Assembly (NCBI RefSeq): GCF_000417505.1
Contig: NZ_APHY01000003.1
Location: 1-56,388 of the forward strand
Direction of reading: 5' to 3'
Length of the DNA stretch: 56,388 nucleotides
DNA from: Megasphaera sp. NM10
GTDB taxonomy: Bacteria; Bacillota; Negativicutes; Veillonellales; Megasphaeraceae
Under the pieces are notes generated by a model, which had not been told where the DNA came from, did not search any database, and saw only the letters and a list, made by a program, of their open reading frames with translations. Positions 42,185-52,426 of the stretch are shown one piece after another (position 1 is the stretch's first letter; each line of letters starts with the position of its first letter). Both the position numbers and the translations under genes were made by a program.

Positions 42185-42251
42185 AGGTCAGTCCTCCTTC
42201 ATTGAGCCCGATGCATTTTCTATATATGTATATATTATTCTATAATAAAAC

Positions 42252-42284
42252 AAAAAATCCTGCCACCAGGGCAGGACTTTTTTT
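42252..42284 (-). terminator. Bidirectional terminator after the RND gene
   Basis: TCCTGCC / GGCAGGA stem with six A on one side and seven T on the other. It overlaps the RND stop codon and can serve either strand. Confidence 0.8.
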
Positions 42285-45200
42285 AGGCACTCTTTCGTCG
42301 GAACAGGCTGTGCTTTTCCATGAAGACGAAAAGAATCGGGATAATGACCAGTGTGAAGACTGTCGATGTCAGCAGGCCGCCGATGACGACGACGGCCATA
42401 CTGGCCCGCGTTTCCGCCCCGGCCGTCATGGACAGGGCCGTAGGCAGCATGCCGACGACCATGGTCAGGGTGGTCATGAAGATAGGACGCAGCCGGACGC
42501 GGCCGGCCTGGATGACGGCGCTGCGCGGGTCCAGGCCCTGTTCGTGCATGAGGGTCAGCGTATAGTCCAGGAGGAGCGTCCCATTCTTGGCGACCAGGCC
42601 ATCCATGACCAGGATGCCGATAAGGGAATAGAGGTTCAGCGTATTATTGGTCAAGAAGAGCAGGAACAGGGAGCCGATGAGGCCCAGGGGCAGCGAGAAC
42701 ATGCGGATGAATGGCGTCTTGACCGATTCATAGAGGATGGCCAGGATCATGAATATCAGGATGAGCGACAGGAGCAGGGCTTCGCCCAAGTCCGTGAAGG
42801 TCGTCGTCATCTGGTCGGCCTGGCCGGTGAAGCGGAAAGTCATGCCGTGCAGGTCCATGGCGTTCAGGTGATTCGCCACGTCCTGGATGACCTCGTTCAG
42901 CGGCCGTCCCTGAGGCGAGCCGCCGAGGGTGATGCTCCGTTCCTTGTCGGTCCGGCGGATCGTCACCGGTCCTGTCCCGGCCTGGACCTTGGCTACGTCG
43001 GCGATGTAAATGATGTGGCCGTTGGCGTTGAGGGGAATCGTTTCCAAGTCGGACAGGCGGAAGGCGTCGGCCCCTTTGAGGCGGACGTAGATATCCGTGT
43101 CGTTGTTGTCGTTTTTGGCGTCATTGGCCAGGACGCCGGCTTTCTGGCCGCTGATGGCATTGGAAAAGGTGTCGTTCAGATCGCTCAGGGACGTGCCGTA
43201 TTGTTTCAGCTTATTACGGTCGACGACGAGCTGGTATTCGGGCATGCCGTCCTGGTAGGAGCTGCTGATGTCGCGCAGGCCGGCGATGTCGGTCTTCATC
43301 ATCTGTTCGATAGCCCGTGACTGGGCCAGCAGGGCCTCGCTGTCCTTGCCGCGCAGTTCCAGGCGAAGGTTGCCTGAACCGCCGCCGAAGCCGCCTGTCG
43401 TCCCGGATACGGAAGCCTGGGCTTCTTTGACCCGGACGTCGCCGTCATAGATGTGGTCCGCAGCAAAGCGGCGCACGTCGTTGGTGACTTGCCATATCGT
43501 CCGCGACCGGTCGCGCCGGTCTTTCAGCGTTACCTGGATATTGGCCTGGTTCAGGCTCTTGCCGCCGATCATCGACGTATAGTACGTGACTTCCGGGACC
43601 GTCTTCAAGTAATCTTCGAGCTGGCGCGCTACTTTATCCGTCCGCGTCAGATTGGCATTGGTCGGCAGTTCGACGGTGATGCGGAAACTGCTTTCGTCAG
43701 TCTGGGGCATGAATTCCGAACCGACCAGGCCCGTCGGGATCAGGGCCGCTGCGGCGATAAACAGGACCAGGACGGGGATGACCAGCTTTTTGGCGTGATC
43801 CAGGCTCCAGGTCAGGATAGACGTATAGTGGTTGCGGGCGCTTTCTTCGATGGCGTCCATTTTATGCCAAATCGGTTTGTCCGGGATTTTCAGGCCCAGG
43901 CGGAACAGGCGCGATGCCAGCATCGGCGTCAGCGTAAAGGAAACGAAGAGGGAAAAGAGTGTGGCAAAGACGATGGTCAGGCCGAACTGTTTGAAATACT
44001 GGCCGACCATGCCCGTCATGAAGGCAATAGGCAGGAAAACGACGACATCGCAGAGGGTGATGGCGACAGCAGCCATGCCAATTTCCGACCGGCCGTGAAG
44101 GGCTGCTGATTTTGGTGCTTCGCCCTGCATGAGGTGGCGGTGGATGTTTTCCAATACGACAATCGAGTCGTCGACGAGGATGCCGATGCACAGGGCCATG
44201 CCCATGAGGGACATCATGTTAAAGGTGAAGCCGGCCAGGTACATGGCAAAAAAAGTAGAAATCAGGGATGTCGGAATGGCAATCATGACGGCCAGCGTCG
44301 ATCGCCAGCCCCGGAGGAAGAAGAACAGGACCAGCCCTGTCGTGCACAGGCCTTCGATGAGGGTCTGCAGGGTATTGTGCAGGGAATTGCGGATATACGA
44401 AGCCGATTCATTGGTAATGGTAAAGGTATAGTCCGGATTGTCCTGGCGCAGTTCGTCCAGCTTTTTGGTCACATTGTCGACCGTGTTGACGACGTTGGCG
44501 TCGCTGTTCTTGTAAATGGCCATGACGACAGCATCGTCGCCGTTGACACGGGCATAATGCGTGACTCGCTGGTCCTGGCGCTTGATGGAGGCGACCGCCG
44601 TAATGGGAATCTTGGCACCCTTGGCATTGGTGACCTGGATTTGGGACAGTTCGCTTTCATCGGCGTACTGGGCTTTGACGCGGACGTCCGTCGTCGTGCC
44701 TGACGAATAAATCGTCCCCGACGGCATGAGGACGTTTTCCGCTTTCAAGGCTTTGACGACTTCTGCCAGGGTCATATCGTAGTGGATGAGCTTGTCCTTG
44801 TCGATTTCGACGGCGATTTCCTTATCACGGCCGCCGTTGAGCTCGATTTCCGAGACGCCATCGGCCTGCTGGAGGACATCTTGGAAATCATTTTCTGTCT
44901 TGCTGTAGATATCGTCCAGGGAGTGGGAAGATTGGACGGCGACGTACATGATCGGCGTCGCGTTGACGTCGCGCTTGATGACGACTGGCTCGTCGATATC
45001 GTCAGGCAGGCTGCCGCGGATGGCATTGATTTTTTTCGTAGCGTCAATGGCTGCCGCATCGGCATTGGCCGAAAAATCAAGCTCCAGCGTAATCCGGGCC
45101 TGGCCGTACGATGCCGTCGACGTCATATGTTTTAAATTAGACACAGAAGACAGAGCGTCTTCGGCAGGCTTGACGACCTGCTGTTCGACGGAATCGGCAT

Positions 45201-45363
45201 TGGCACCGGGGTAGGAAATGGACACGGTGACGTACGGTGTGTTCAAGGCCGGCAGCAGTTCAACGCCGATGCGGTAGAAACTGAACAGGCCGAGGACGAC
45301 GAAGAAGGCGATGACCATAGTGATGCCGATAGGGCGGTCGATAGAAAACTTAGTCAAATTCAT
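42283..45363 (-). CDS. RND-family efflux transporter (AcrB/MexB-type, HAE1)
   Basis: 1026 aa, the standard size. Twelve membrane helices in two repeats separated by large periplasmic loops. Visible features: SIDRPIGITMVIAFFVVLG at the N-terminus, the TM4 proton-relay region in MALCIGILVDDSIVVLENI with adjacent Asp residues, and the repeat copy LYSLIGILVMDGLVAKNGTL. Proton-driven export of drugs, detergents or metabolites through a tripartite complex. The ATG at 45363 is preferred over a GTG at 45372 because of spacing. Encoded right after its adaptor; no TolC-type outer-membrane gene lies in the window. Confidence 0.93.
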   Translation of the reverse strand: MNLTKFSIDRPIGITMVIAFFVVLGLFSFYRIGVELLPALNTPYVTVSISYPGANADSVEQQVVKPAEDALSSVSNLKHMTSTASYGQARITLELDFSANADAAAIDATKKINAIRGSLPDDIDEPVVIKRDVNATPIMYVAVQSSHSLDDIYSKTENDFQDVLQQADGVSEIELNGGRDKEIAVEIDKDKLIHYDMTLAEVVKALKAENVLMPSGTIYSSGTTTDVRVKAQYADESELSQIQVTNAKGAKIPITAVASIKRQDQRVTHYARVNGDDAVVMAIYKNSDANVVNTVDNVTKKLDELRQDNPDYTFTITNESASYIRNSLHNTLQTLIEGLCTTGLVLFFFLRGWRSTLAVMIAIPTSLISTFFAMYLAGFTFNMMSLMGMALCIGILVDDSIVVLENIHRHLMQGEAPKSAALHGRSEIGMAAVAITLCDVVVFLPIAFMTGMVGQYFKQFGLTIVFATLFSLFVSFTLTPMLASRLFRLGLKIPDKPIWHKMDAIEESARNHYTSILTWSLDHAKKLVIPVLVLFIAAAALIPTGLVGSEFMPQTDESSFRITVELPTNANLTRTDKVARQLEDYLKTVPEVTYYTSMIGGKSLNQANIQVTLKDRRDRSRTIWQVTNDVRRFAADHIYDGDVRVKEAQASVSGTTGGFGGGSGNLRLELRGKDSEALLAQSRAIEQMMKTDIAGLRDISSSYQDGMPEYQLVVDRNKLKQYGTSLSDLNDTFSNAISGQKAGVLANDAKNDNNDTDIYVRLKGADAFRLSDLETIPLNANGHIIYIADVAKVQAGTGPVTIRRTDKERSITLGGSPQGRPLNEVIQDVANHLNAMDLHGMTFRFTGQADQMTTTFTDLGEALLLSLILIFMILAILYESVKTPFIRMFSLPLGLIGSLFLLFLTNNTLNLYSLIGILVMDGLVAKNGTLLLDYTLTLMHEQGLDPRSAVIQAGRVRLRPIFMTTLTMVVGMLPTALSMTAGAETRASMAVVVIGGLLTSTVFTLVIIPILFVFMEKHSLFRRKSA

Positions 45364-45368
45364 GACGG

Positions 45369-46613
45369 TCACTGCCTTTCTTCGATGGATACGGTCGTAC
45401 CGTCTTTGAGGCGGGCCAAGTTGGTTGTGGCGATGACGTCACCGTCATCGAGGCCGTCCGTGATTTCGATATAATCGTCGTTGCGCAGGCCCGTCGTGAC
45501 CGTGCGGAGTTCAATCGTATCGTCAGGCCTGATGACGCAGACCTGAGCCTTCCCATCCTGTTCCGTCAAGGCGTCTTTGGGGATGAACAGGGTATCCGGT
45601 TTCTGCAGGACGTCGATGGACGACTGGGCGAACATGCCGCCGCGCAGCTTCGCGTCCGGCTGGGCCAGGGTGATGCGGACGACGTAGGTCTTGGTCGTAT
45701 CGTCCATGGCCGGGCTGACGTAGGTAATATAGCCGTCGTAGTCCTGGGCTAGGGACTCGATGGATACGCTGACGGGCATCCCCTGCTGGATGGCGGCGAC
45801 GTCGGCTTCGGACAGGGAACAGTCGATGTATACGCCGCTCGTATCGGTAATGGTCATGACTTTCGTGTTGGCCGCGGCCATGGCGCCGACTTCGGCGTTG
45901 CGGTAGGTGACGACGCCGGCCCGCGGGGCCCGCAGGGTCATGTCGTCGAGCTGCTGGGTCAGGCTGTCGACGGTATAGCCGGCTTTGGCCTGGGCGGCAT
46001 ATTTACTGGCCACACTGGCCGGGACGTCGCCGACATTCTGCGACTCCAGGTTGTCCAGGGCCGATTTGGCGACGATCAGGGCCTGATAGGCTGTATCCAG
46101 TTCCTGCTGGGAAATGGCGCCTTCGTTTTTCAGGACGGCATAGCGGTTGTAATTCATCTTGGCCGTGTCGTATTCGACTTCTGCTTTTTGCAGGTCTGAG
46201 CCGAATTGCGATTCCGCAGCCTTGGAATCGGCGACGGCCTGTTCCAGGGCTGCTTTATCCTGATTGAGGGTCAGGTTCGTGTCGACCGTATCCTGGATGA
46301 GCAGGACCTGGCCCGGCGCGACGACATCGCCGAGGTTGACGGCGACATCGGCGATTTTACCGGCGTATTTCGTGGAAATGTCGACCTGGGCGACGGGAAC
46401 GGTCTGGCCGGACAGGGAAATCTTGCGCTTCATATCCTGGCGGGTCACGGTATACGCCGTGACCGATACGTTCTGGGCCGTGCCTTTTACTTTTGGGACG
46501 GCACTGGAATGGCTATAGAGATAAATGGCTATACAAGTCAGGAGAAAGATGAGGCCAAAGGCGATGGCCTTGGCCCGCGGGCTTTTTGGGAAATGGAAAG
46601 ATGGCTGATTCAT
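45369..46613 (-). CDS. RND efflux periplasmic adaptor (HlyD/AcrA family)
   Basis: 414 aa from the ATG at 46613 with AGGAGT upstream. N-terminal membrane anchor (residues ~11-32), then the adaptor layout: first half of the lipoyl domain ([20 protein letters not shown]), a coiled-coil hairpin of about 100 residues ([20 protein letters not shown] and on), second lipoyl half ([17 protein letters not shown]), then beta-barrel and membrane-proximal domains. It bridges the pump and an outer-membrane channel. First gene of the two-gene operon. Confidence 0.92.
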   Translation of the reverse strand: MNQPSFHFPKSPRAKAIAFGLIFLLTCIAIYLYSHSSAVPKVKGTAQNVSVTAYTVTRQDMKRKISLSGQTVPVAQVDISTKYAGKIADVAVNLGDVVAPGQVLLIQDTVDTNLTLNQDKAALEQAVADSKAAESQFGSDLQKAEVEYDTAKMNYNRYAVLKNEGAISQQELDTAYQALIVAKSALDNLESQNVGDVPASVASKYAAQAKAGYTVDSLTQQLDDMTLRAPRAGVVTYRNAEVGAMAAANTKVMTITDTSGVYIDCSLSEADVAAIQQGMPVSVSIESLAQDYDGYITYVSPAMDDTTKTYVVRITLAQPDAKLRGGMFAQSSIDVLQKPDTLFIPKDALTEQDGKAQVCVIRPDDTIELRTVTTGLRNDDYIEITDGLDDGDVIATTNLARLKDGTTVSIEERQ

Positions 46614-46643
46614 GGACAGGACTCCTATCGATGTGTTGTTTCT

Positions 46644-46672
46644 ATCATAATGAGTCATTCTTTAAATAGCAA
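46644..46672 (-). promoter_or_regulatory. Promoter of the RND pump operon
   Basis: TTGCTA (46667-46672) and TATGAT (46644-46649), 17-bp gap, minus strand, ending about 30 bp from the adaptor start. Confidence 0.65.
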
Positions 46673-46822
46673 CGATTTTTAGGAAATGCTTGCGAAAAAT
46701 TTACGAAAACTTATATTTCGCCTTCTCTATAATACTATAATAGGGGATACCATCAGGAACCTGCGAAAGTTACGGGACTATGATATAATTTGGACATATG
46801 AATAGAAAGGATTGTGAAAGAT

Positions 46823-48396
46823 ATGCATGTCGATACACAGTTAGAAGCGGCTCTGCGGGCCCTCGACCATTGGCCTCGGTTCCGCCTGCGCCTTTTTTTT
46901 GAAGGCATCGTCGTCGGGATATTATCAGGAACGGTTATCAGCTTTTTTCGCTGGGGCCTGGAAATGGGGACGGTCTGGCGCCAATGGATCTATGCCAACG
47001 TCCTGGCCAGCGGCGGCGTACTCCTGAACCTGTCCTGGTTCGGCGTCTTATTGGCGGCGGCCCTGCTCTTATGGCGCCTGGGGATTTATGAACCCAATGC
47101 CGGCGGCAGCGGCATCCCCCAGGTAAAAGGCGTCATCTTGGGGGCCATCCGCATGCGCTGGCTGCGCATTCTCTGGGTCAAGCTCATCGGTGGCATCGTC
47201 GGCATCGGCCTGGGCCTGTCCCTGGGCCGCGAAGGGCCGTCCATCCAGATCGGCGCCGTGACGGCTCAGGGCCTGAGCCGGGCCTTGGGGCGGACGCGCA
47301 TGGAAGAACGCTACCTCATCACGGCCGGTGCCAGTGCCGGTCTGGCGGCGGCCTTTAATGCGCCCTTGGCCGGCGTCATGTTCGCCCTGGAAGAACTGCA
47401 CCGCAATTTTTCCGGCGTCGTCCTGGCGCCGTCCATGGCAGCGGCCCTGCTGGCGACCATGGTCAGCCGCTACGTCTTCGGCCGGGCGCCGGTCTTCCAT
47501 TTCGGCATGCTGCCGCCGTTTCCCCTGCGCTACATGTGGCTCGTGGTCATTCTGGGAATCATTATTGGCTTGGCCGGCGTCGTCTTCAACAAGGGTTTGC
47601 TGAATATTCATTATTTCTATGATTTACCTGTCTTTCGCAATAATTATATGCGCATTGCCTTTGCCTTGTGCATGGCCGGCATCTTGGGCTATGTCTTCCC
47701 GGAAGTCCTGGGCGGCGGCAACGACCTGGTCAACAGCCTCTATACCCTGCCCTTATCGCTGAAACTCTTTGCCGGCCTTCTCATCGGGAAGTTCCTCTTC
47801 ACCCTGGTCAGCTATGGCTGCGGCGTCCCTGGCGGCTTTTTCCTGCCCATGCTGGTCCTGGGCGCGCTGACAGGCGGCATTACGGGCATCGTCTTTGTCC
47901 GCTTGGGACTCATTTCTTCGTATTACTTGTCCAACATCGTCGTCATCTCCATGGCCGCCTTTTTTGCGGCCTCTGTTCAGTCACCGGTGACGGGAACCAT
48001 TCTCATCATGGAAATGACCAGCTCTTATGAGCACCTGCTTGTTCTCTGTACGGCGTCATTGGTCGCACTGGTCGTAGCTCAGCTCTGCCAGGGCGAACCG
48101 ATTTATGAAGCTTTATTGCAGCGGAACCTGGCCAAGAATAAGCCCGTCTTATCGTCGGAAGAACGGCGTAATCTCCTGGAACTGACCGTATCCAGCGGCA
48201 GTCAGGCCGATGGGAAATATGTCGGCCGCATTGCCTGGCCGGCCCATACGGTCATCGTCGACATCAAGCGCGGCAGTGGAGATATCATCCTGATGACGAT
48301 ACGTGTCTGCGGGCAGGAGACTTCATTTACGTCCTCACCGATTCCATAGAAGGAGCTGAATCCATAAGAAATATTGTGGAGAAGACGAAGAGCTAA
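46823..48396 (+). CDS. ClC-family chloride/proton antiporter with C-terminal TrkA-C domain, frameshifted near its end
   Basis: Repaired product about 524 aa. Selectivity-filter motifs are present: GGSGIPQVKG, GREGPSIQIG with the gating Glu typical of exchangers, and GVPGGFFLPMLVLGA. About ten to twelve membrane helices are followed from ~residue 450 by a cytoplasmic TrkA-C (RCK-C) domain. The written frame stops at 48349 in a non-homologous tail; adding one C near 48287-48291 yields PDDDTCLRAGDFIYVLTDSI, the expected RCK-C ending, to TAA 48394-48396. Two starts are possible, GTG 46814 or ATG 46823; the AGAAAGG spacing favours the ATG slightly. Confidence 0.87.
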
Positions 48397-48547
48397 AATA
48401 GGTAAAAATGCATAATAATTATAAAAAACTAGTACCAGGTACTAAAAAATACATCTCGAAGTTGAGCATTAACGGACATACGCTGTTTAAACGGTGTACA
48501 GAATAAAGAATAAATACATCAAAAACATATTATAATTATTAATTTTT
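48397..48547. other. AT-rich intergenic stretch with a perfect 15-bp palindrome
   Basis: Much more AT-rich than its neighbours. TAGTACCAGGTACTA (48430-48444) is a perfect palindrome around a central A. No coding potential or terminator that I can support; the promoter of the next gene follows. Confidence 0.4.
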
Positions 48548-48576
48548 TTGACTTATAGTGGGAAGTTTGTTATAAT
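48548..48576 (+). promoter_or_regulatory. Promoter of the 3D-domain gene
   Basis: TTGACT (48548-48553) and TATAAT (48571-48576), 17-bp gap, 43 bp before the start codon. Confidence 0.75.
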
Positions 48577-48619
48577 TCAGGACGTACTTGATATTGTGTT
48601 CGTTCAAAGAGGTGGTTTT

Positions 48620-49210
48620 TTGAGAAATCGTATACTGATATTAATGACAACAATCTGCATGTTCGCATTTACATCCCTGGCTTGTGCTAGCGTTCAAATG
48701 GGTATGAGTGGCTCTGTCGTACAGAGCGTTCAATATATGCTTCAGGATACGGGCTATCTGTCCGGTAGTGCTGATGGTGATTTTGGTCCCTCGACAGAAG
48801 CTGCTGTCGAACAGTTCCAGGCTGACCACGGCCTCACGGCAGACGGCGTCGTCGGCTCCCAGACCATGGAAGCCCTGTCGGAAGCCAGTGGCCGTCCGAT
48901 CCCTGAAGAATCGTCTTCGACGGAAGGCTATCAGCGTCGTCTTGTCATGGAAGCTACGGCTTACACCGCTGAAGATGGCGGCGGTGATGGCTACACGGCA
49001 ACGGGACAGTATCTCCAGCGCGGCATGGTTGCCGTCGACCCCGATGTCATTCCCCTCGGCTCGCAGCTCTACATTGAAGGCTATGGCTATGCCGTAGCTG
49101 CCGATACGGGCGGAGCTATCGTCGGTGACCGCATCGACCTGGCCATGGATTCGACCAGCGAAGCCCTCGACTTCGGCCGTCGTGATGTCGTTGTCTATGT
49201 ATTAGGTTAA
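48620..49210 (+). CDS. Secreted peptidoglycan-binding and 3D-domain protein
   Basis: 196 aa from a TTG at 48620, chosen because AGAGGTGG lies just upstream; without it the signal peptide would lose its basic end. Signal peptide to about residue 24 (ending LACA), a peptidoglycan_binding_1 domain (VQSVQYMLQDTGYLSGSADG, DGDFGPSTEAAVEQFQ), a Ser-rich linker, then a 3D domain (MEATAYTAEDGGGDGYTATG, DTGGAIVGDRIDLAMDS) with the three conserved Asp, as in lytic transglycosylases of the MltA/Sps/resuscitation-factor type. A cell-wall lytic or remodelling role is likely. Confidence 0.85.
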   Translation: MRNRILILMTTICMFAFTSLACASVQMGMSGSVVQSVQYMLQDTGYLSGSADGDFGPSTEAAVEQFQADHGLTADGVVGSQTMEALSEASGRPIPEESSSTEGYQRRLVMEATAYTAEDGGGDGYTATGQYLQRGMVAVDPDVIPLGSQLYIEGYGYAVAADTGGAIVGDRIDLAMDSTSEALDFGRRDVVVYVLG

Positions 49211-49226
49211 TACGAGCTTGTTTGAT

Positions 49227-49262
49227 AAAAGAGGCGTCTTTATGTGACAGCCTCTTTTTTTT
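49227..49262 (+). terminator. Terminator after the 3D-domain gene
   Basis: AAAAGAGGC / GCCTCTTTT stem with an imperfect top (CGTC opposite GACA) and eight T. Related in sequence to the hairpins of the dispersed repeat but without its body. Confidence 0.8.
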
Positions 49263-49271
49263 CGCCCCGTT

Positions 49272-49300
49272 TTGTGTTATCCTTAAATGGACATTATATA
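49272..49300 (+). promoter_or_regulatory. Promoter of the glmU-prs-pth operon
   Basis: TTGTGT (49272-49277) and TATATA (49295-49300), 17-bp gap, 29 bp before glmU. Confidence 0.55.
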
Positions 49301-49329
49301 GTTATGGAATTCAGGGAGGCTATAACTGG

Positions 49330-50703
49330 ATGAAAAATACTATTGCACTTATCCTCGCTGCCGGCAAGGGGACGCGTATGAAGTCGAAGTTCCCCAAGGT
49401 TTTGCACAAAGTCGGCGGCGTCCCGATGGTCGAACAGGTACTGCGGGCTGTCAAAGCAGCCGGGACGCAGCGCCAGGTCGTCGTCGTCGGGTTTGGCGGT
49501 GAAACGGTCCGGGATTACCTCGGTGATCAGGCCGAAACTGTCATGCAGAAAGAACAGCTCGGCACAGGCCATGCTGTCCTGCAGGCAGAACCGCTGCTCC
49601 AGGGGGAAGCTGGCACCCTCCTCGTAACCTGTGGCGATACGCCGCTGGTCACGAAGGAAACGTTTACAGCCCTTATCGACTGCCATGAACAGAGCGGCGC
49701 TGCAGCGACGGTCCTGACGGCACATATGCCGAATCCGACCGGTTACGGCCGCGTCATCCGCGATGAAAAAGGGCAGGTCGTCAAAATCGTCGAACAGAAA
49801 GACGGCACGCCGGAAGAACTGGCAGTCGACGAAGTAAACGCCGGCATTTACTGCTTTGATATGTCTCTCTTGTGGGATATGCTTCACAACGTCACCAATG
49901 ACAACGCGCAAGGTGAATACTATCTGACCGATATCATCGGCATGCTCGTATCGGCAGGCAAAGTCGTCAGTGCCTTTGCTGCGCCGTCCTATGCGGAAAC
50001 ACTCGGTGTAAACTCGCGTCAGCAGATGGCCGAAGCCGAACGGGTCCTGCGCCAGCGTAAACTGGATGAACTCATGACCGATGGCGTTTCCATCATCGAT
50101 CCGAATAACACCTATGTAGACACGACGGTCACCGTCGGCCGCGACACCGTCCTTTATCCGGGGACGATCCTCGAAGGCGATACGGTCATCGGCGAAGGCT
50201 GCCAGGTCGGCCCGTACGTCCGCATGACTAACGTCAAGATGGGCGATGACGACCATGTCCAGTTCATGTATGCTCATGACTGCGAAATCAAGAACGGCTG
50301 TGAAATCGGCCCGTTCGTCCATTTCCGGCCCAATACGGTCATCGGCAATCAGGTCAAAGTCGGCAACTATATGGAAGTCAAGAACTCCACCGTCGGCGAT
50401 GGCACGAAACTGCCGCACCTCAGCTACATCGGCGACAGCGATGTCGGCAGTGGTGTCAATATCGGCTGCGGGACGATCACTGTCAATTACGACGGCAAGA
50501 TCAAACACCGCACGATCATTGGCGACCATGCCTTCGTAGGCTGCAACAGCAACCTCGTCGCACCGGTCAAAGTCGGCGACTATGCCTATGTCGGCGCCGG
50601 TTCGACGATTACCAAAGATATTCCGGCCAAAGCCTTATCCGTTGCCCGGGCACGGCAGCGCAACATTGAAGGCTGGGTCAAGGAAGATACATATAAAAAA
50701 TAA
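49330..50703 (+). CDS. glmU: Bifunctional GlcN-1-P acetyltransferase / GlcNAc-1-P uridyltransferase
   Basis: 457 aa from the ATG at 49330 (GGGAGG 10 bases upstream). Makes UDP-N-acetylglucosamine for peptidoglycan and lipopolysaccharide. Uridyltransferase domain opens LAAGKGTRMKSKFPKVLHKV; GTGHAV and NAGIYCFD follow. From ~residue 250 a left-handed beta-helix of hexapeptide repeats carries the acetyltransferase (RPNTVIGNQVKVGNYMEVKN, GAGSTI). It is followed by prs and pth, the usual Firmicute order. Confidence 0.96.
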   Translation: MKNTIALILAAGKGTRMKSKFPKVLHKVGGVPMVEQVLRAVKAAGTQRQVVVVGFGGETVRDYLGDQAETVMQKEQLGTGHAVLQAEPLLQGEAGTLLVTCGDTPLVTKETFTALIDCHEQSGAAATVLTAHMPNPTGYGRVIRDEKGQVVKIVEQKDGTPEELAVDEVNAGIYCFDMSLLWDMLHNVTNDNAQGEYYLTDIIGMLVSAGKVVSAFAAPSYAETLGVNSRQQMAEAERVLRQRKLDELMTDGVSIIDPNNTYVDTTVTVGRDTVLYPGTILEGDTVIGEGCQVGPYVRMTNVKMGDDDHVQFMYAHDCEIKNGCEIGPFVHFRPNTVIGNQVKVGNYMEVKNSTVGDGTKLPHLSYIGDSDVGSGVNIGCGTITVNYDGKIKHRTIIGDHAFVGCNSNLVAPVKVGDYAYVGAGSTITKDIPAKALSVARARQRNIEGWVKEDTYKK

Positions 50704-50736
50704 CAATTAATCACTACTTATACAGGGAGGCTCACT

Positions 50737-51701
<965 letters not shown>

Positions 51702-51711
51702 GGGACCTGTC

Positions 51712-52281
51712 GTGCATATGATCGTAGGCCTGGGCAATCCGGGCCGCCAATATGAAGAATCGAAACACAACACGGGTTTCCGTGTCGTCGATGAATTAGC
51801 CAAGCGCTGGAACGTGACCTTGTGGCAGGATAAGATGGACGCCCTTGTGGCCCAGACCACGGTGAACGGCGAAAAGATCATCCTGGTCAAGCCGCAGACG
51901 TACATGAATGAAAGCGGCCGCGCCGTCGGCCCGCTCATGCGCTGGTATAAAGTCGATCAGCCCGATGTCTACGTCGCCTATGACGATATGGACTTGGCCG
52001 TCGGCCGTCTGCGCATCCGCAAGAGCGGCAGCGATGGCGGACATAACGGCATCAAGAGCCTGTTTGCCAACGGCTGTACCGATTTCACCCGTTTCCGCGT
52101 TGGCATCGGCCGGCCCTTGCCGCACCATGACGTCGTCGACCACGTCCTGACTCCTTTCCCGGAAGAACTCCGTGAAGCCTACCAGCAGGGCATTGAAGAC
52201 GCAGCGACAGCTATCGAAGGCTGCCTGAGCCTGGGCGTCGACAAAGGCATGAACCGCTATAATCCTAAAAAGAAGAAATGA
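51712..52281 (+). CDS. pth: Peptidyl-tRNA hydrolase
   Basis: 189 aa from GTG 51712, 6 bases after AAGGGA; an ATG at 51718 is the alternative. Releases peptides from stalled peptidyl-tRNA. Signatures: MIVGLGNPGRQYEESKHNTG with the catalytic His, KPQTYMNESGRAV, AYDDMDLAVGRLRIRKSGSD with the catalytic Asp, and GGHNGIKSL, FTRFRVGIGRP. The gene is 10 bases after prs and ends at a terminator. Confidence 0.95.
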   Translation: MHMIVGLGNPGRQYEESKHNTGFRVVDELAKRWNVTLWQDKMDALVAQTTVNGEKIILVKPQTYMNESGRAVGPLMRWYKVDQPDVYVAYDDMDLAVGRLRIRKSGSDGGHNGIKSLFANGCTDFTRFRVGIGRPLPHHDVVDHVLTPFPEELREAYQQGIEDAATAIEGCLSLGVDKGMNRYNPKKKK

Positions 52282-52282
52282 G

Positions 52283-52366
52283 AAAAGAGGCTGTCATCTG
52301 ACAGCCTCTTTTTGAGTAGTAAGTTTGCAGTCTGTAGTTTTTAGTGAATGGTTTTAAATTTAAAGG
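52283..52366 (-). repeat. Dispersed intergenic repeat, copy D
   Basis: Read on the minus strand: CCTTTAAATTTAAAACCATT, CACTAAAAACTACAGACTGC, then the GAGGCTGTC hairpin; same order as copy B, so inverted to it. Confidence 0.6.
52286..52313 (+). terminator. Terminator of the glmU-prs-pth operon
   Basis: Perfect 10-bp stem AGAGGCTGTC / GACAGCCTCT, loop ATCT, six T. Confidence 0.9.
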
Positions 52367-52375
52367 CCTTTATTC

Positions 52376-52403
52376 GTAGGGCCGTCCCAGAGGGCGGCCC
52401 GCC
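52376..52403. repeat. GC-rich palindromic repeat, copy 1
   Basis: GTAGGGCCGTCCCAGAGGGC followed by GGCCCGCC; GGGCCG pairs with CGGCCC. A related unit lies at 55770-55795. Resembles REP-type intergenic elements. Confidence 0.45.
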
Positions 52404-52426
52404 TGATTCCTTTAAAAGGAGGTCCC

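Noticed and set aside
46814-46822. GTG start for the ClC gene
   Set aside because: The AGAAAGG site is only three bases away, which is too close; kept as an alternative only.
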